From: Deltaproteobacteria bacterium
GTDB lineage: Bacteria; Desulfobacterota; Binatia; UBA1149; JAJCZL01
Length of the DNA: 64,000 nucleotides
Direction: 5' to 3'
Assembly: GCA_029262415.1 (NCBI GenBank)
Contig: JAJCZL010000034.1
Coordinates: 1-64,000 of the forward strand
Under the pieces are notes generated by a model. That model did no database searches. It had not been told where the DNA came from and worked only from the letters and a program-made list of their open reading frames with translations. The translations under genes and the position numbers were made by a program. Positions 7,487-16,961 of the stretch are shown one piece after another; within the stretch, counting starts at the first letter, position 1; every line of letters starts with the position of its first letter.

Positions 7487-8575
7487 GTGAAAGTACTCGA
7501 AATCACTTCTTATCCGCCCCCTCGCGCAGGGTGGGGCGTGCGTGTTTCTTACCTCAAGCAAGAGATCGAAGCGGCCGGTGGGGTCTGCGACGTTCTCAAC
7601 ATCGGCCAGAGCAAGGAACTTACCGGCCACGATTTCGTACCGTGTTTCGGTGCGCTCGACTATGTAGTCAAAGTGTTCAGATTTCGCCTCAAGGGCTACG
7701 TCATTCACGCACATATGAATGCCGATTGGGTGAAAGGGCTGATGCTCGCTTTGATTGCGTGCACGATCAGTATTCTGACCTGCAAACGCCCGATCGTTAC
7801 CCTGCACGCGGGCGCGAAGCAGGTCTATTTCCCCGCCGACCGTGCCGGTAAATTCTATCCGCTTCTCAGGTACATCTTCACCGTCTGTCGCTACGTGATC
7901 TGTAACAGCGACGGTGTTCGTGACGGCGTGGCGACGTTCGCGATCGATCCTGCGAAGGTAAAGCCGATTCCTGCCTTCAGTGTGCAGTATCTTCAATACC
8001 AAGACGCAGAGCCCGCCGCCGCCACAAAGCAAGCCATCGGCGGCCGTAAACCGGTGATCGCGTGCTACGCGTTTTTCCGCAAGATCTTCTTTATTGAAGA
8101 CGCGGTCTCGGCTCTAGCCGGCGTCAAGCGAACTCACCCGGATGCGGTACTGGTCTTTCTCGGAGGGACCGACCCGGAGAACGAAGAGGCTGCGATTTAT
8201 AAAGAGGCCTGCCTTGCGCACACCCGTGAACTCGGTGTCGAGGATTCGGTTGTTTATGCGGGCGATCTTGACCACGACGAGTTCCTGTCGCTGCTGAGTC
8301 GCGCCGACATCTACCTGCGCACGCCGATTCGCGACGGTGTCAGTAGCTCGGTGCTCGAGTCGCTCAGTCTCAAGATCCCGGTTGTCGCCAGCGAAAACCG
8401 TACGCGGCCCAAAGGTGTGGTGACCTACCGCAACCACGACATCGCCGACATGGTTGCGAAGATCAATCAGGTGCTTGCCCATCCCGACGAGATCGACAAA
8501 GTCCCGCTCCCGTACATCGAAGACACCGTGGCAACTGAGATTGCGGTCATTCGAGCCGCCTACCACGACAGGTAA
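7487..8575 (+). CDS. Glycosyltransferase family 4
   Basis: A 362-residue GT-B fold glycosyltransferase starting with GTG at 7487. The N terminus (VLEITSYPPPRAGWGVRVSYL) is the usual acceptor-domain opening, with a glycine-rich loop near residues 14-18. The C-terminal donor-binding half carries TPIRDGVSSSVLESLSLKIPVVAS near residues 283-306, the family's E-x7-E-like region that contacts the nucleotide sugar. It probably transfers a hexose onto a lipid-linked or cell-surface glycan in the cytoplasm. Two huge membrane proteins converge on it from the other strand, and a second family-4 enzyme lies at 18.7 kb, so an envelope glycan function is plausible. The sugar and acceptor are unknown. Confidence 0.87.
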   Translation: MKVLEITSYPPPRAGWGVRVSYLKQEIEAAGGVCDVLNIGQSKELTGHDFVPCFGALDYVVKVFRFRLKGYVIHAHMNADWVKGLMLALIACTISILTCKRPIVTLHAGAKQVYFPADRAGKFYPLLRYIFTVCRYVICNSDGVRDGVATFAIDPAKVKPIPAFSVQYLQYQDAEPAAATKQAIGGRKPVIACYAFFRKIFFIEDAVSALAGVKRTHPDAVLVFLGGTDPENEEAAIYKEACLAHTRELGVEDSVVYAGDLDHDEFLSLLSRADIYLRTPIRDGVSSSVLESLSLKIPVVASENRTRPKGVVTYRNHDIADMVAKINQVLAHPDEIDKVPLPYIEDTVATEIAVIRAAYHDR

Positions 8576-8599
8576 ACACGCCGACCGGCACCACCGATT

Positions 8600-11086
8600 C
8601 TATTTGCGGACTTCGAGCGCTTTGATGTGTAAGTAGGGGAGTAATGCCGGGGCGATCCTCAGCGATAGCTTGGAGATCGCCTCGCCCGGCAAGGCGATCT
8701 CGGCGCGGGGGTTGCCGAAGAAATCGACGGCCCCCTGTACGCGTCCGTGCTTGCCGTCGGCAGTTTTGCTGCGAATGCGGTAGACGAGCGATTCGCGTGA
8801 GTGCGGAAGGTTGAGTTCTATGCGCACGGATCCTCCCTGCAAGGGCGGATCAAACGACGCGCGGCAGGCGACGGAGATCTGCTGCGCCGTCCACCGCGAT
8901 GCCCGGCGCCAGGTTCGTACTCCAGCGGCCGAAACCGTGCGCGCCGCCGGTGTACACGACAGCTTATCACCGATCTCGGCAACGCTTATGCCTGTCGGCT
9001 GCGCCGGCGCAGCCGCCCGTGAGCGTTTCATACCTGCGACCCGCGAGCGCTGCATACGGTCGGCGCAAAGCGTGTAGCGTTTGTTGCGGAAGACTTCGAT
9101 GCCCTTACGGTCGCAGCCTTCGCCCGCCCACAAAGTGTGCGTCGCATAAACGTGTGCCCCGTGCTGGCTGCGCATGCCGAGGCTTCCACCGCGCAACCCT
9201 AGGACTGCAGCCTGTGATCGCATACGGGCTTCGGCACCTCTCCAGGAGCCGACAAACACCGTCGTCCCACGATCGGCAATCGCCGCGACGCGTCTCCCCG
9301 TGTATGCCGGGATGATCTCCGACATCGCCGCACCGGTCATGACCAGCGACCACGACGGCAGTGACGAGACCGCGGCAAGCATCTCGCGGGTTTCTTGGTC
9401 TAGGGGCAACACGGTATTGATGGCGACCAGTGAGTCCCGGTCAAGCCGCGTCCAATCTACATTGCGCGCCGAAACCAGCGCGAGCGTAACCGCGAGCGCG
9501 ATGATTGCGCCACGTGCCATGACCGGGGTGCGGTCATGCGCCGACTCTCTTGAGAAGAAGGCGGGGCCGTCCATGAATACTACCGCGAGCATGAACCCCA
9601 TCGGCATGCCCCATAGCGCGCGGTAGACCATCCACGGCAGCACGAACCCGCCGTAAGCGGGCGCGATGAAAGGAACGAACGAAACAACCAGCGCCGGCAC
9701 TGCGCAGGCAAGCACGAACCCGCCCCAAAGCGTGCGCCTGTGAAGGTATGCGAGTCCGAGTCCCAGCAGTGCGGTCAGGAGCAGAGGGTCGGCGAGCAGG
9801 CCGGGGTTTACGATCGGGCCGCCGGGTTCGAAATCGATCAAGCGGTCCATACGAATGTGGCTGCGTACCACCGGATGATCAGGGAACTCCCGAAGCAGAC
9901 GGATCGGGTCGATCGCCATAAACGAGCGTGTCGCCGCCTTCATGCCGAACCAGCCTGCAGGGGCTGCGGCTGCGCCAAGCGCGACACCGGCGAGCGCGAG
10001 CCTGGTAGGACGCGCACCGCCGCCGCAAATCATCTGCCAGGCGATCAAGCCGGCCGCGCAAATCAGTAGAGTCAGATATACCAGCGCGTGCGAAAGACCG
10101 AGCCCCATCAATGCGAGGCCGAACGCGGCGGGAAACAGCACGGCCGCACGGCGTCGGGTGCGCAGGTAGTCGATCAGCATCGACAGGCAGATCGGGAACA
10201 GAATCAGGTATGCGATGAACTTGTCTTCACCGACTCTGTTGAAGAACGCGTAGTCTACGGGTGAGAAGAACGGGAAGCGCGTGGCGAGCAATATTGAGAC
10301 CGTTCCGAGTACACCACCGAGTGCGCGCTCGGGCCTGACGAATACGCTGCGCGCCAAGCCGAGCCACGCGAAGACCACCAGAGGAGTCAACAGCACCGGT
10401 AGTACACGCTCGAAGAAAAAGATGCCCGGCAGGGTCGCGATGCTCTTCCACGCAGCCAGTGTGAAAATCCATGCGTTGGCCACGAAACGAAACGGCCAGT
10501 GGGGTGTCCCAAAAAACGGCTCGCTCCAGGTCACCGTAGGCTCCAGTGGAATCCGCGTAACGTAGGCGAGATACCACATTCGGTCGCGTGCGATATTCTC
10601 TCCGCCGGCGGCCATTACCACTAAAAGCAGCGTCAGGGCGGCCAGGACCAGCCCCGTCCAGCGCGGCCAGCGAGTGACTGCCAGGTGCGGACGTGCGCGG
10701 CGGTTTTCGAGCGCGGTCGCATCGAGCGCGGGGGTGCCGATCCCGTAGGGGAGAAAAGCGACCGCGGTACCCAGCGCGACCACTGCCACGAGCACGTCGC
10801 CGAGCGAGCCCTGGGCAAGGTTGGCGATCAGCCCGAACAAGCCGAGGATTCCGATCGAGATCGCGAACGAGCGCGGCAGAGTCTCGAGCGGATGGGCACC
10901 GAGGAACTTTCGCATACCTGCGGCGCGGTCGAGCAGGTATCCGGGCAGAATGGCGATCCCGAAAAACGCAGGTACGCCGACCGCCCAGGTTCCCGCGATG
11001 GTTCCGAGCACAGGAATCAGCTGGCCTGCAGTCAGGGCGTAGCCCCAAGAGGCGTAGAACAATATTCCGGGAAGCAGGCGAACCAC
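8600..11086 (-). CDS. Large multi-spanning membrane protein, paralogue of its upstream neighbour
   Basis: An 828-residue protein with many hydrophobic segments in the first 520 residues (for example WTGLVLAALTLLLVVMAAGG and ALTLALVSA), then a soluble part with about 300 residues. The loop DRMWYLAYVTRIPLEPTVTWSEPFFGTP, near residues 170-195, matches the loop of the adjacent gene, as does the C-terminal end (LRIAPALLPYLHIKALEV). The layout of a long luminal loop after paired helices and a large periplasmic C-terminal domain recalls GT-C type membrane glycosyltransferases, but no catalytic signature was confirmed. It starts with GTG at 11086, two bases after the neighbour's stop, so the pair forms one transcript. 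Function is unknown; an envelope glycan role is inferred from the glycosyltransferase next door. Confidence 0.75.
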   Translation of the reverse strand: MVRLLPGILFYASWGYALTAGQLIPVLGTIAGTWAVGVPAFFGIAILPGYLLDRAAGMRKFLGAHPLETLPRSFAISIGILGLFGLIANLAQGSLGDVLVAVVALGTAVAFLPYGIGTPALDATALENRRARPHLAVTRWPRWTGLVLAALTLLLVVMAAGGENIARDRMWYLAYVTRIPLEPTVTWSEPFFGTPHWPFRFVANAWIFTLAAWKSIATLPGIFFFERVLPVLLTPLVVFAWLGLARSVFVRPERALGGVLGTVSILLATRFPFFSPVDYAFFNRVGEDKFIAYLILFPICLSMLIDYLRTRRRAAVLFPAAFGLALMGLGLSHALVYLTLLICAAGLIAWQMICGGGARPTRLALAGVALGAAAAPAGWFGMKAATRSFMAIDPIRLLREFPDHPVVRSHIRMDRLIDFEPGGPIVNPGLLADPLLLTALLGLGLAYLHRRTLWGGFVLACAVPALVVSFVPFIAPAYGGFVLPWMVYRALWGMPMGFMLAVVFMDGPAFFSRESAHDRTPVMARGAIIALAVTLALVSARNVDWTRLDRDSLVAINTVLPLDQETREMLAAVSSLPSWSLVMTGAAMSEIIPAYTGRRVAAIADRGTTVFVGSWRGAEARMRSQAAVLGLRGGSLGMRSQHGAHVYATHTLWAGEGCDRKGIEVFRNKRYTLCADRMQRSRVAGMKRSRAAAPAQPTGISVAEIGDKLSCTPAARTVSAAGVRTWRRASRWTAQQISVACRASFDPPLQGGSVRIELNLPHSRESLVYRIRSKTADGKHGRVQGAVDFFGNPRAEIALPGEAISKLSLRIAPALLPYLHIKALEVRK

Positions 11087-11088
11087 GT

Positions 11089-13596
11089 TCAGTCAGACGG
11101 CGGGCTTACGGCGGGTACCGCAGTCAACGCGAGCTTTCGTAGTTTCACGAACGGAAGGAAATTCGGAACGATGTTCAGGAACAGCTCATCGACGGGAGTT
11201 GCGGGCAAGGCCAACTCAGCAGTCTCGAGGTGGCGAAGGCGCAGCTGTGACGCGGCTCGCCACGCGGGGCGGCCGCCCAGGCGTGCGGTCACTACCACCG
11301 TGTATTCTTCGACGGCGTATCCAAGGATTGGTTCGATACGTAGCCGTGTGGGCACGAACGCTTTGCCGTTTCTTTGCGGATCGCGGACGCGAATCGCGCA
11401 GAGACCATGGGGGTGGCGCGGCGACCACGGCCCCGGCCGCTCCCAATGGTGAAACAGCGCATCAGGGTCGAGGGCGGGTGTGCAGCCCGCCGAGAGTAGC
11501 GCGGCGTCGTCCGCAAGCATCGCGTGCAGGGTCAGTTCGTCGTCGTTGCCGTCGCCGCCGGCGTTCTGCCGGCCGGGCCGCAGCCCACGGCGTGTGCTTT
11601 CGGCGTCTTGGTCTGCAGCAGCATCGATCCGCGGCAGGCGGTCGATCTCTGCTGGGGGGCGAGCTGCGAACTCGCACAGCTCGAAGTTTGCGACGCGATA
11701 CAAGTGTCTACCGCAATAGCCGGAGGCGCTGGTTCCCGGCTCGACAAGAATATGCGTGGGCGCGGGTATCCCCGGCACAGGCCGCCAGAGGCCGGCCATC
11801 AGCGAGGCCCGCATGCGCAACCGTTCTTCACCCCTTGCGCGGTCGCCGGAGAAAACCACGCTGGCCCGGTCGGAGGCCGCGAGCACCCGTTGCCCGGTCA
11901 GCGCCGGAATCCGCTCGCTGAGTTCGGGAGCCGCCGCGATGATCGACCCGCGCGGGAGTTCAGCGACGACTTTCATCACGTCGCGGAACGGGCCGCTTGC
12001 GGGTGTTGCCAACTCGAGGCGTTCCATCGCAGGAGCGCCGCCGAGCGCTGCGACCGTCCAAGGCATCGCGGCCATCACGAACAGAGCAACCGGGATCCAC
12101 CGGTAGCGCCCGGCGAGCTTACACGCCTCGTCTAAACCGATCGCGAGCAGCGCGGCGAACGGTATCGCCCACAACAACCGGTAGACCATCCACGGCAGCA
12201 CGATCGCGCCCATCGCGGTCGCTAGTGGAGGAACGAACGCGAGTGCGAGTGGTAGCAGTGTTGTGGGGATGACGTACGCGCGTTCCTTGCGGCTGCGCAG
12301 CGCGACCAGAGGCATGCAAGCCAAAGCCAAGAGCGTAAGCGGATGGGCCAGAAGTGCCGGTTTGACCATGAAATACCCGCTGTCGAACTCGATCAGTCGC
12401 GCGCGGGCATGGTGCACGCGCGCCACCGGGTGATCGAGCATCGGGAATGTGGCGCCGTCGGCGCGCAGCTCGCTACGCGCGTCGTTGCCGTCGATAATCG
12501 GTAGCAGCGAACCGACGACGAAGAACAGCGCGAGCAAAGCCACTCGAATGTTGACGGCGGAACCCGTCGCTGCGAGCCAGACCGCTGCGGGGATAACCGC
12601 AAGGCCGACGATCATGAACACCAGCGGGTGTACGCTCGACTGTGCGATCAAAGCTGCGGCAGCCATCCACAACCAACGTGCGTAGGGATCGCCCGCGGTG
12701 ATCGCGCGCAGCGCCGCTCCGATCGTGACCGGCCCAACGATCAGGATGGCGAGGATCTTGTCTTCAGGGATCCGCGTCAGAATCGGGAAAAGCGAGCCGC
12801 TGACCCACAGCAGCGAGGCGGCTAGACACATCAGCCACGCGGTCCGTCCGCGTCCGAATAGCGAATGGCCGAGGAACAGCGCTGCGGAATACGCGCATGG
12901 GACAAGTACGACGGGTGCAACGCGTTCGTAAAGAAGGATCGGGTCTATTCCTGCCGAGCGGGCCCACACCGCCATCGAGGTGATCCAGCCGTTGAAGCCG
13001 AAGCGTCCGAGCGTAACCGAACCGTCGAAAAAAGGTTCGCTGAAATCGAGTGCCGCCGCGTCGATGAACTTACGCATGTAGGCGAGGTACCACCAACGGT
13101 CAACGCTGCCCGTGCGCGTCGTGTCCCACGCCGTCAGCGTGGTCAGCAATACGAGGATGCCGATCAACACGAAAATGAAGGTGCCGGTGCTGTCGGGCTT
13201 CGAGTCTTGCTGTGCATCCTGGTGCCAAGCATCGTCTGCGGTGAGTTCGTCTCGGTCGCGCGCACGAGCCGCGAACAGAGTCAGAACTGCGATCGTGATG
13301 AAGTAGGGTGCTGTAAATGCGCCCAGCGATGCGCCGACGAGAAATGGCAGGGCGTATGCAGGCGTCAGCACGGCGAGCGATGCGACGAAAGCGACCGCCG
13401 GTAGCTCGCCGATGCTGGTGCGTCTGGCGAGGTGTGTCGACTGCAGAAACAGCAGGCCCGGTGCGGCGAACAGCGCGTAGACAAGTGCAAACGCTTGCGG
13501 CGTACCGCCAAGAGCGCCACCGGATCGTAGCGAGACAACCAGGCAAGCGATCGCCGACAGCGCGATCGCGGCCGGCCGGGCAATCGCGTCTCTCAT
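11089..13596 (-). CDS. Large multi-spanning membrane protein, first of a tandem paralogous pair
   Basis: An 835-residue protein with an ATG start at 13596 and the same plan as the next gene: about a dozen hydrophobic segments through residue 530, then a soluble C-terminal part. Shared landmarks include DRWWYLAYMRKFIDAAALDFSEPFFDGS near residues 166-193, an aromatic NGWITSMAVW segment, a later LARYRWIP-type boundary, and a closing FLNIVPNFLPFVKLRKLAL. The paralogue identity looks moderate, so the duplication is old. The GT-C glycosyltransferase-like layout is suggestive only. It is not recognised as a named family here. Convergent gene context (glycosyltransferase at 7.5 kb) supports a polysaccharide or glycolipid role. 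Confidence 0.75.
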   Translation of the reverse strand: MRDAIARPAAIALSAIACLVVSLRSGGALGGTPQAFALVYALFAAPGLLFLQSTHLARRTSIGELPAVAFVASLAVLTPAYALPFLVGASLGAFTAPYFITIAVLTLFAARARDRDELTADDAWHQDAQQDSKPDSTGTFIFVLIGILVLLTTLTAWDTTRTGSVDRWWYLAYMRKFIDAAALDFSEPFFDGSVTLGRFGFNGWITSMAVWARSAGIDPILLYERVAPVVLVPCAYSAALFLGHSLFGRGRTAWLMCLAASLLWVSGSLFPILTRIPEDKILAILIVGPVTIGAALRAITAGDPYARWLWMAAAALIAQSSVHPLVFMIVGLAVIPAAVWLAATGSAVNIRVALLALFFVVGSLLPIIDGNDARSELRADGATFPMLDHPVARVHHARARLIEFDSGYFMVKPALLAHPLTLLALACMPLVALRSRKERAYVIPTTLLPLALAFVPPLATAMGAIVLPWMVYRLLWAIPFAALLAIGLDEACKLAGRYRWIPVALFVMAAMPWTVAALGGAPAMERLELATPASGPFRDVMKVVAELPRGSIIAAAPELSERIPALTGQRVLAASDRASVVFSGDRARGEERLRMRASLMAGLWRPVPGIPAPTHILVEPGTSASGYCGRHLYRVANFELCEFAARPPAEIDRLPRIDAAADQDAESTRRGLRPGRQNAGGDGNDDELTLHAMLADDAALLSAGCTPALDPDALFHHWERPGPWSPRHPHGLCAIRVRDPQRNGKAFVPTRLRIEPILGYAVEEYTVVVTARLGGRPAWRAASQLRLRHLETAELALPATPVDELFLNIVPNFLPFVKLRKLALTAVPAVSPPSD

Positions 13597-13614
13597 AGGT
13601 CGGGCACGTGTAAG

Positions 13615-14619
13615 TTAGCCGGTTGGGGCCATCAACTGCATGTACATTTGCGCCATCTCCGGGCCGAAATCCATAGGCAGGCCGAGGATGGGCAGTTCAA
13701 CCCCCGCCGCGCGCCATTCCTCCAGTCTTTGCGCGCAGAACGTCGGATCGCCGGCTATGACCAGCGCGTCGAGAAGCTCTTGCGAGACCGCGGCCGCGGC
13801 ATCTTCGCGTTTCTTTGCGACGTAGAGGTTGCGTACCGTATCTGCGTTCTCTGCGAAGCCCATCTTCGAAAGCAGCGCATGATAGTAGGTTCCCATGCCG
13901 CCTATATAGAAGGAGATCATCCCGCGCGCGTGTTGGTAGCTCTGCTCGGAGTCGGGCATCGGGATGACGGTTGTAAACGGTGAGATCGCGATATCGGCTA
14001 CGTCGCGGCCCGATATTGCGGCGCCTTCGGCCAGCAGCGCTCGGCCTTTGTCCAGTTGTTGGTAGGGCCAGAAGGTCGGCATCCAGCCGTCGGCGAGTTC
14101 GCCGACCATTCTGACGGCCTTGTCGTTGAGGCAGGCGCAGTAGATCGGCACGCGCTTGCGGACCGGCGTCATCTCCAGTTTGAAGTGACGGAAATCCCAC
14201 AGGTCGGCACCGGCATCGCTGAGCCGTTCACCGCGCAACAGCGTCTGGACGACCTGGATGTACTGACGTAGCCGCGTCAGCGGCTTCTCATAGGGGATGC
14301 CGTGAAAGCCTTCGATCACCTTGGCCCCCGAAGTTCCCAGACCAAGGATAAAACGGCCCCCGGAGATCTCGTCGAGTGTTGCCGCAGTCATTGCCATCGC
14401 GCCGGGTGAGCGACTGTAGACGTTGACGATCCCGGTTGCGATCTTGATGTTCTTGGTTGCAGCGGCGATCTCTGCCAGCAGCGCAACGCAGTCGTAAGCC
14501 CAGGCTTCGGGAACCCAAAACGAGTCGTATCCGAGTTCATCGGCCTGCTGCGCGGCGTGAAGGACGGCTGCGCGGTCGTAGTTTTTCCAGAAGACGACAA
14601 GTCCGGTGCGTTTGCTCAC
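13615..14619 (-). CDS. LLM-class (F420-type) flavin/deazaflavin-dependent oxidoreductase
   Basis: A 334-residue luciferase-like TIM-barrel oxidoreductase. Family landmarks are ADELGYDSFWVPEAWAYD near residues 26-43, IATGIVNVYSRSPGAMAMTAATLDE near residues 61-85, GRFILGLGTSGAKVIEG near residues 88-104 and the later VRMVGELADGWMPTFW. Members use F420 or FMN and act on varied substrates; the F420-type pattern is the closer match. The start is GTG at 14619, preceded by GAGGAG on the minus strand. It lies 18 bases downstream of nothing coding on its own strand and is probably a single gene. The natural substrate cannot be deduced. Another member of the class lies at 20.7 kb but is not a close paralogue. 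Confidence 0.9.
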   Translation of the reverse strand: MSKRTGLVVFWKNYDRAAVLHAAQQADELGYDSFWVPEAWAYDCVALLAEIAAATKNIKIATGIVNVYSRSPGAMAMTAATLDEISGGRFILGLGTSGAKVIEGFHGIPYEKPLTRLRQYIQVVQTLLRGERLSDAGADLWDFRHFKLEMTPVRKRVPIYCACLNDKAVRMVGELADGWMPTFWPYQQLDKGRALLAEGAAISGRDVADIAISPFTTVIPMPDSEQSYQHARGMISFYIGGMGTYYHALLSKMGFAENADTVRNLYVAKKREDAAAAVSQELLDALVIAGDPTFCAQRLEEWRAAGVELPILGLPMDFGPEMAQMYMQLMAPTG

Positions 14620-14845
14620 ATTGGCTCCTCGAGGATGGGCGCGGGGGTTCTACGCCGTCACTATCTAGTTGCGGGCCGCCGAGTGAGTCAAACGGCTTTC
14701 TCACGTTTTGCCGCGGCGTACCTATATGCGAGGATCTTCCGCTCGCTGACATCGGCGATCGGTAAGGGGCCCGATGATCTGGTCGATGCGCCGGCGCCGG
14801 CCGGTCCGGCCGAGCGAAAGAAAGTTGCGGAGTGGAGAGAAACCA

Positions 14846-15496
14846 ATGTTGATACGATCATCTCGCGTGCGCCTACCCCAGAGGTGCTTCAGGCGATCAC
14901 CGAGACTTGTTTGCAGGCAGCCCGTGGCAGCGCGCTCGTTGGGTGCGCTGGTCGCGGGGCTGTTTTGTAGTTCGCTTGTCTCTTGCACCGCTTTTGCAGG
15001 TTCACAACCCACTAAAGCTCTTGCCGCCGGTCCTGGGGCGAAAGAATCGACACAGGCGCCGATGGTCGGCAAGACGCTGACCGGTATAGCATCGGTAAGC
15101 GACGGCGACGGTTTGATCGTTGCGGGCCATGCGATCCGACTGTTCGGCATCGACGCGCCCGAAGTTCTTCAGTATTGCTATCGCAAGAACCGCAGTAAGT
15201 ACCGTTGCGGTCAGCGGGCGACGGTTGCGCTCGACCAGTTGGCCGGGGGGCGAAAGGTCGAATGCCGGGTCAAGGCAATCGACCGCTACAAGCGTGCGGT
15301 GTGCGTGTGTCGCGTGAACGGCAAGGATCTCGCCGCCGAAATGGCCAAGGCTGGTTGGGCTCTGGCGTACACGCGATACGGTGACGACTACGTTAGTTTT
15401 GAGAGGTCGGCTAAGCGGGCCGGTGCGGGGATCTGGGTCGGCCACTTTGTCGAGCCTTGGAAGTTCCGCGCCTCGCGGGCAAAGAACCGCAGCTGA
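14846..15496 (+). CDS. Thermonuclease-family nuclease, predicted lipoprotein
   Basis: A 216-residue secreted nuclease of the staphylococcal nuclease fold. The N terminus is basic, followed by a hydrophobic stretch and a lipobox LVSC with the lipidated residue at Cys47, so export to an envelope membrane is expected. The SNase domain spans about residues 70-200, with the metal-site aspartates in VSDGDG, the catalytic arginine and glutamate in IRLFGIDAPE, and the second catalytic arginine in DRYKRAV. It would cleave DNA or RNA outside the cytoplasm. ATG 14846 follows GGAGAG at a good distance and is preferred over an in-frame start at 14774. The four extra cysteines in the domain may form disulfides. 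Confidence 0.88.
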   Translation: MLIRSSRVRLPQRCFRRSPRLVCRQPVAARSLGALVAGLFCSSLVSCTAFAGSQPTKALAAGPGAKESTQAPMVGKTLTGIASVSDGDGLIVAGHAIRLFGIDAPEVLQYCYRKNRSKYRCGQRATVALDQLAGGRKVECRVKAIDRYKRAVCVCRVNGKDLAAEMAKAGWALAYTRYGDDYVSFERSAKRAGAGIWVGHFVEPWKFRASRAKNRS

Positions 15497-15557
15497 GCAC
15501 TGCGTCAGTTTAGCCCGATAGTTTCCCTCGACGCGCGGCGGTCCCTAAGGTGTGACG

Positions 15558-16955
15558 ATGGCGATCTCGGCAATAGGCGGCTTTCAACGTGCGCACCGCG
15601 CTTACACCGGCCCCGGCGGCCCACCTCCGTTGGTAAATTGGCTGGATACCGGCGAGGAAGCAGTGTCGATCCTACGCGAGTACTTGCGCATCGACACCAC
15701 CAACCCACCGGGTGGGGAGGAGGCCGGTTGCATCCATCTGCGCGATATTCTCGCCCGTGAAGGTATCGACTCGGAGCTGCACGACGCTGGTAACGGACGC
15801 GTCTCGATATCCGCACGGCTGGCTGCGAACGACGGGGCGAGCGCATCGGCAAAGCCGATCGTGCTGCTGTCTCATGTCGACGTGGTCCCTGTCGAACCTG
15901 AGCACTGGCGCTGCGATCCGTTCTCGGGAGATCTCGAAGACGGCGTCATCTGGGGACGCGGCTCGCTGGACATGAAGGGAATGGGCGTGATGGAGCTGAT
16001 CACGCTGATCCTCGCCAAGCGTCACGGCGTGAGGCTGAGACGCGACCTGGTATTTCTTGCGGTGGCGGATGAAGAAGAGGGCGGGCACCACGGAATTCAC
16101 CATATCGCCAGGACTGCGCCAGGCCTGTTCGACGCTTCTTTCGTCCTTAATGAGGGTGCCTACGGATTTTCGGAGTTCATGGGCCGGCAGACGAAGATCT
16201 TCGGTCTCGGCCCGAGTGAGAAGAGCCCGTGCTGGCTACGGCTGCGGATCAGCGGGGCACCGGGACACGGCTCTGTGCCGCACTCCAAGAACGCGCTTGC
16301 GAAACTCGTCGTGGCGCTTGCGCGCATCGATGCTGCCGAACACCGTGTTCATGTAACACCGCCAGTTGAAGCTATGCTGCGCACTCTGGCGTCCAAAGGG
16401 TTTGTACCCGAGGAACTCGACCCGACCGATGAGGCGACGGTTCAGATGCTTGGCAGCGTCGATGCCCATTTACATGCGCTTACCCACGACACTGTCAGCC
16501 TCACCTCGATTCGCTCGGGTGGCAAGCTCAACGTCATTCCTGCAAGCGCCGAAGCGACGCTGGACTGCCGGATCCTACCCGATACCGACTCGGATGCTTT
16601 TGTTGCGCACTTGAACGAGATCGCCGACCAACCCGAGCTCGAGATCGAGCGGGTGCTGAGCCACGATTCGGGTGGGTCATCAATGGACACGCCCGTCGTC
16701 GCCGCCGTCAACGCTGTAGTCGCGGAGCGTTACGGTGAGGAAGCATTTGTCATGCCGGTGCTCTCGCCCGGTTTCACCGATTCGCATGCGTATCGGCACG
16801 CAGGCGCCGAGGCGTACGGGTTTATTCCGGTGCTGCTGACGCGCGAGGAACTCTCGACGATCCACGGTCACAACGAGCGCATCAGTATCGACAATCTGCA
16901 ATTGGGTTGCGAGATCCTCTTCGAAGTTGTGCGCAGATTAGCCGCGCAAGGGTAG
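15558..16955 (+). CDS. M20 family metallopeptidase (dipeptidase/deacylase-like)
   Basis: A 465-residue zinc hydrolase of the ArgE/DapE/ACY1 group. Metal ligands are visible as HVD in LLSHVDVVPV near residue 107, the bridging aspartate in GRGSLDMKGMG, the general-base pair in ADEEEGG, and the late histidine in TIHGHNERI near residue 435. A lid domain insert lies between about residues 190 and 330 (SGAPGHGSVPH). It probably cleaves N-acyl amino acids or small peptides. ATG 15558 is preferred because AAGG sits 7 bases before it; a GTG two codons upstream is possible. The gene ends 6 bases before dcd, so both are likely on one transcript. The exact substrate is unknown. Confidence 0.88.
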   Translation: MAISAIGGFQRAHRAYTGPGGPPPLVNWLDTGEEAVSILREYLRIDTTNPPGGEEAGCIHLRDILAREGIDSELHDAGNGRVSISARLAANDGASASAKPIVLLSHVDVVPVEPEHWRCDPFSGDLEDGVIWGRGSLDMKGMGVMELITLILAKRHGVRLRRDLVFLAVADEEEGGHHGIHHIARTAPGLFDASFVLNEGAYGFSEFMGRQTKIFGLGPSEKSPCWLRLRISGAPGHGSVPHSKNALAKLVVALARIDAAEHRVHVTPPVEAMLRTLASKGFVPEELDPTDEATVQMLGSVDAHLHALTHDTVSLTSIRSGGKLNVIPASAEATLDCRILPDTDSDAFVAHLNEIADQPELEIERVLSHDSGGSSMDTPVVAAVNAVVAERYGEEAFVMPVLSPGFTDSHAYRHAGAEAYGFIPVLLTREELSTIHGHNERISIDNLQLGCEILFEVVRRLAAQG

Positions 16956-16961
16956 AGTTAA

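Noticed and set aside
14557-14845. Possible coding sequence between the LLM gene and the nuclease lipoprotein
   Set aside because: A frame is open here, but it runs from inside the LLM gene into the nuclease gene out of frame and no domain or ribosome-binding site supports it.
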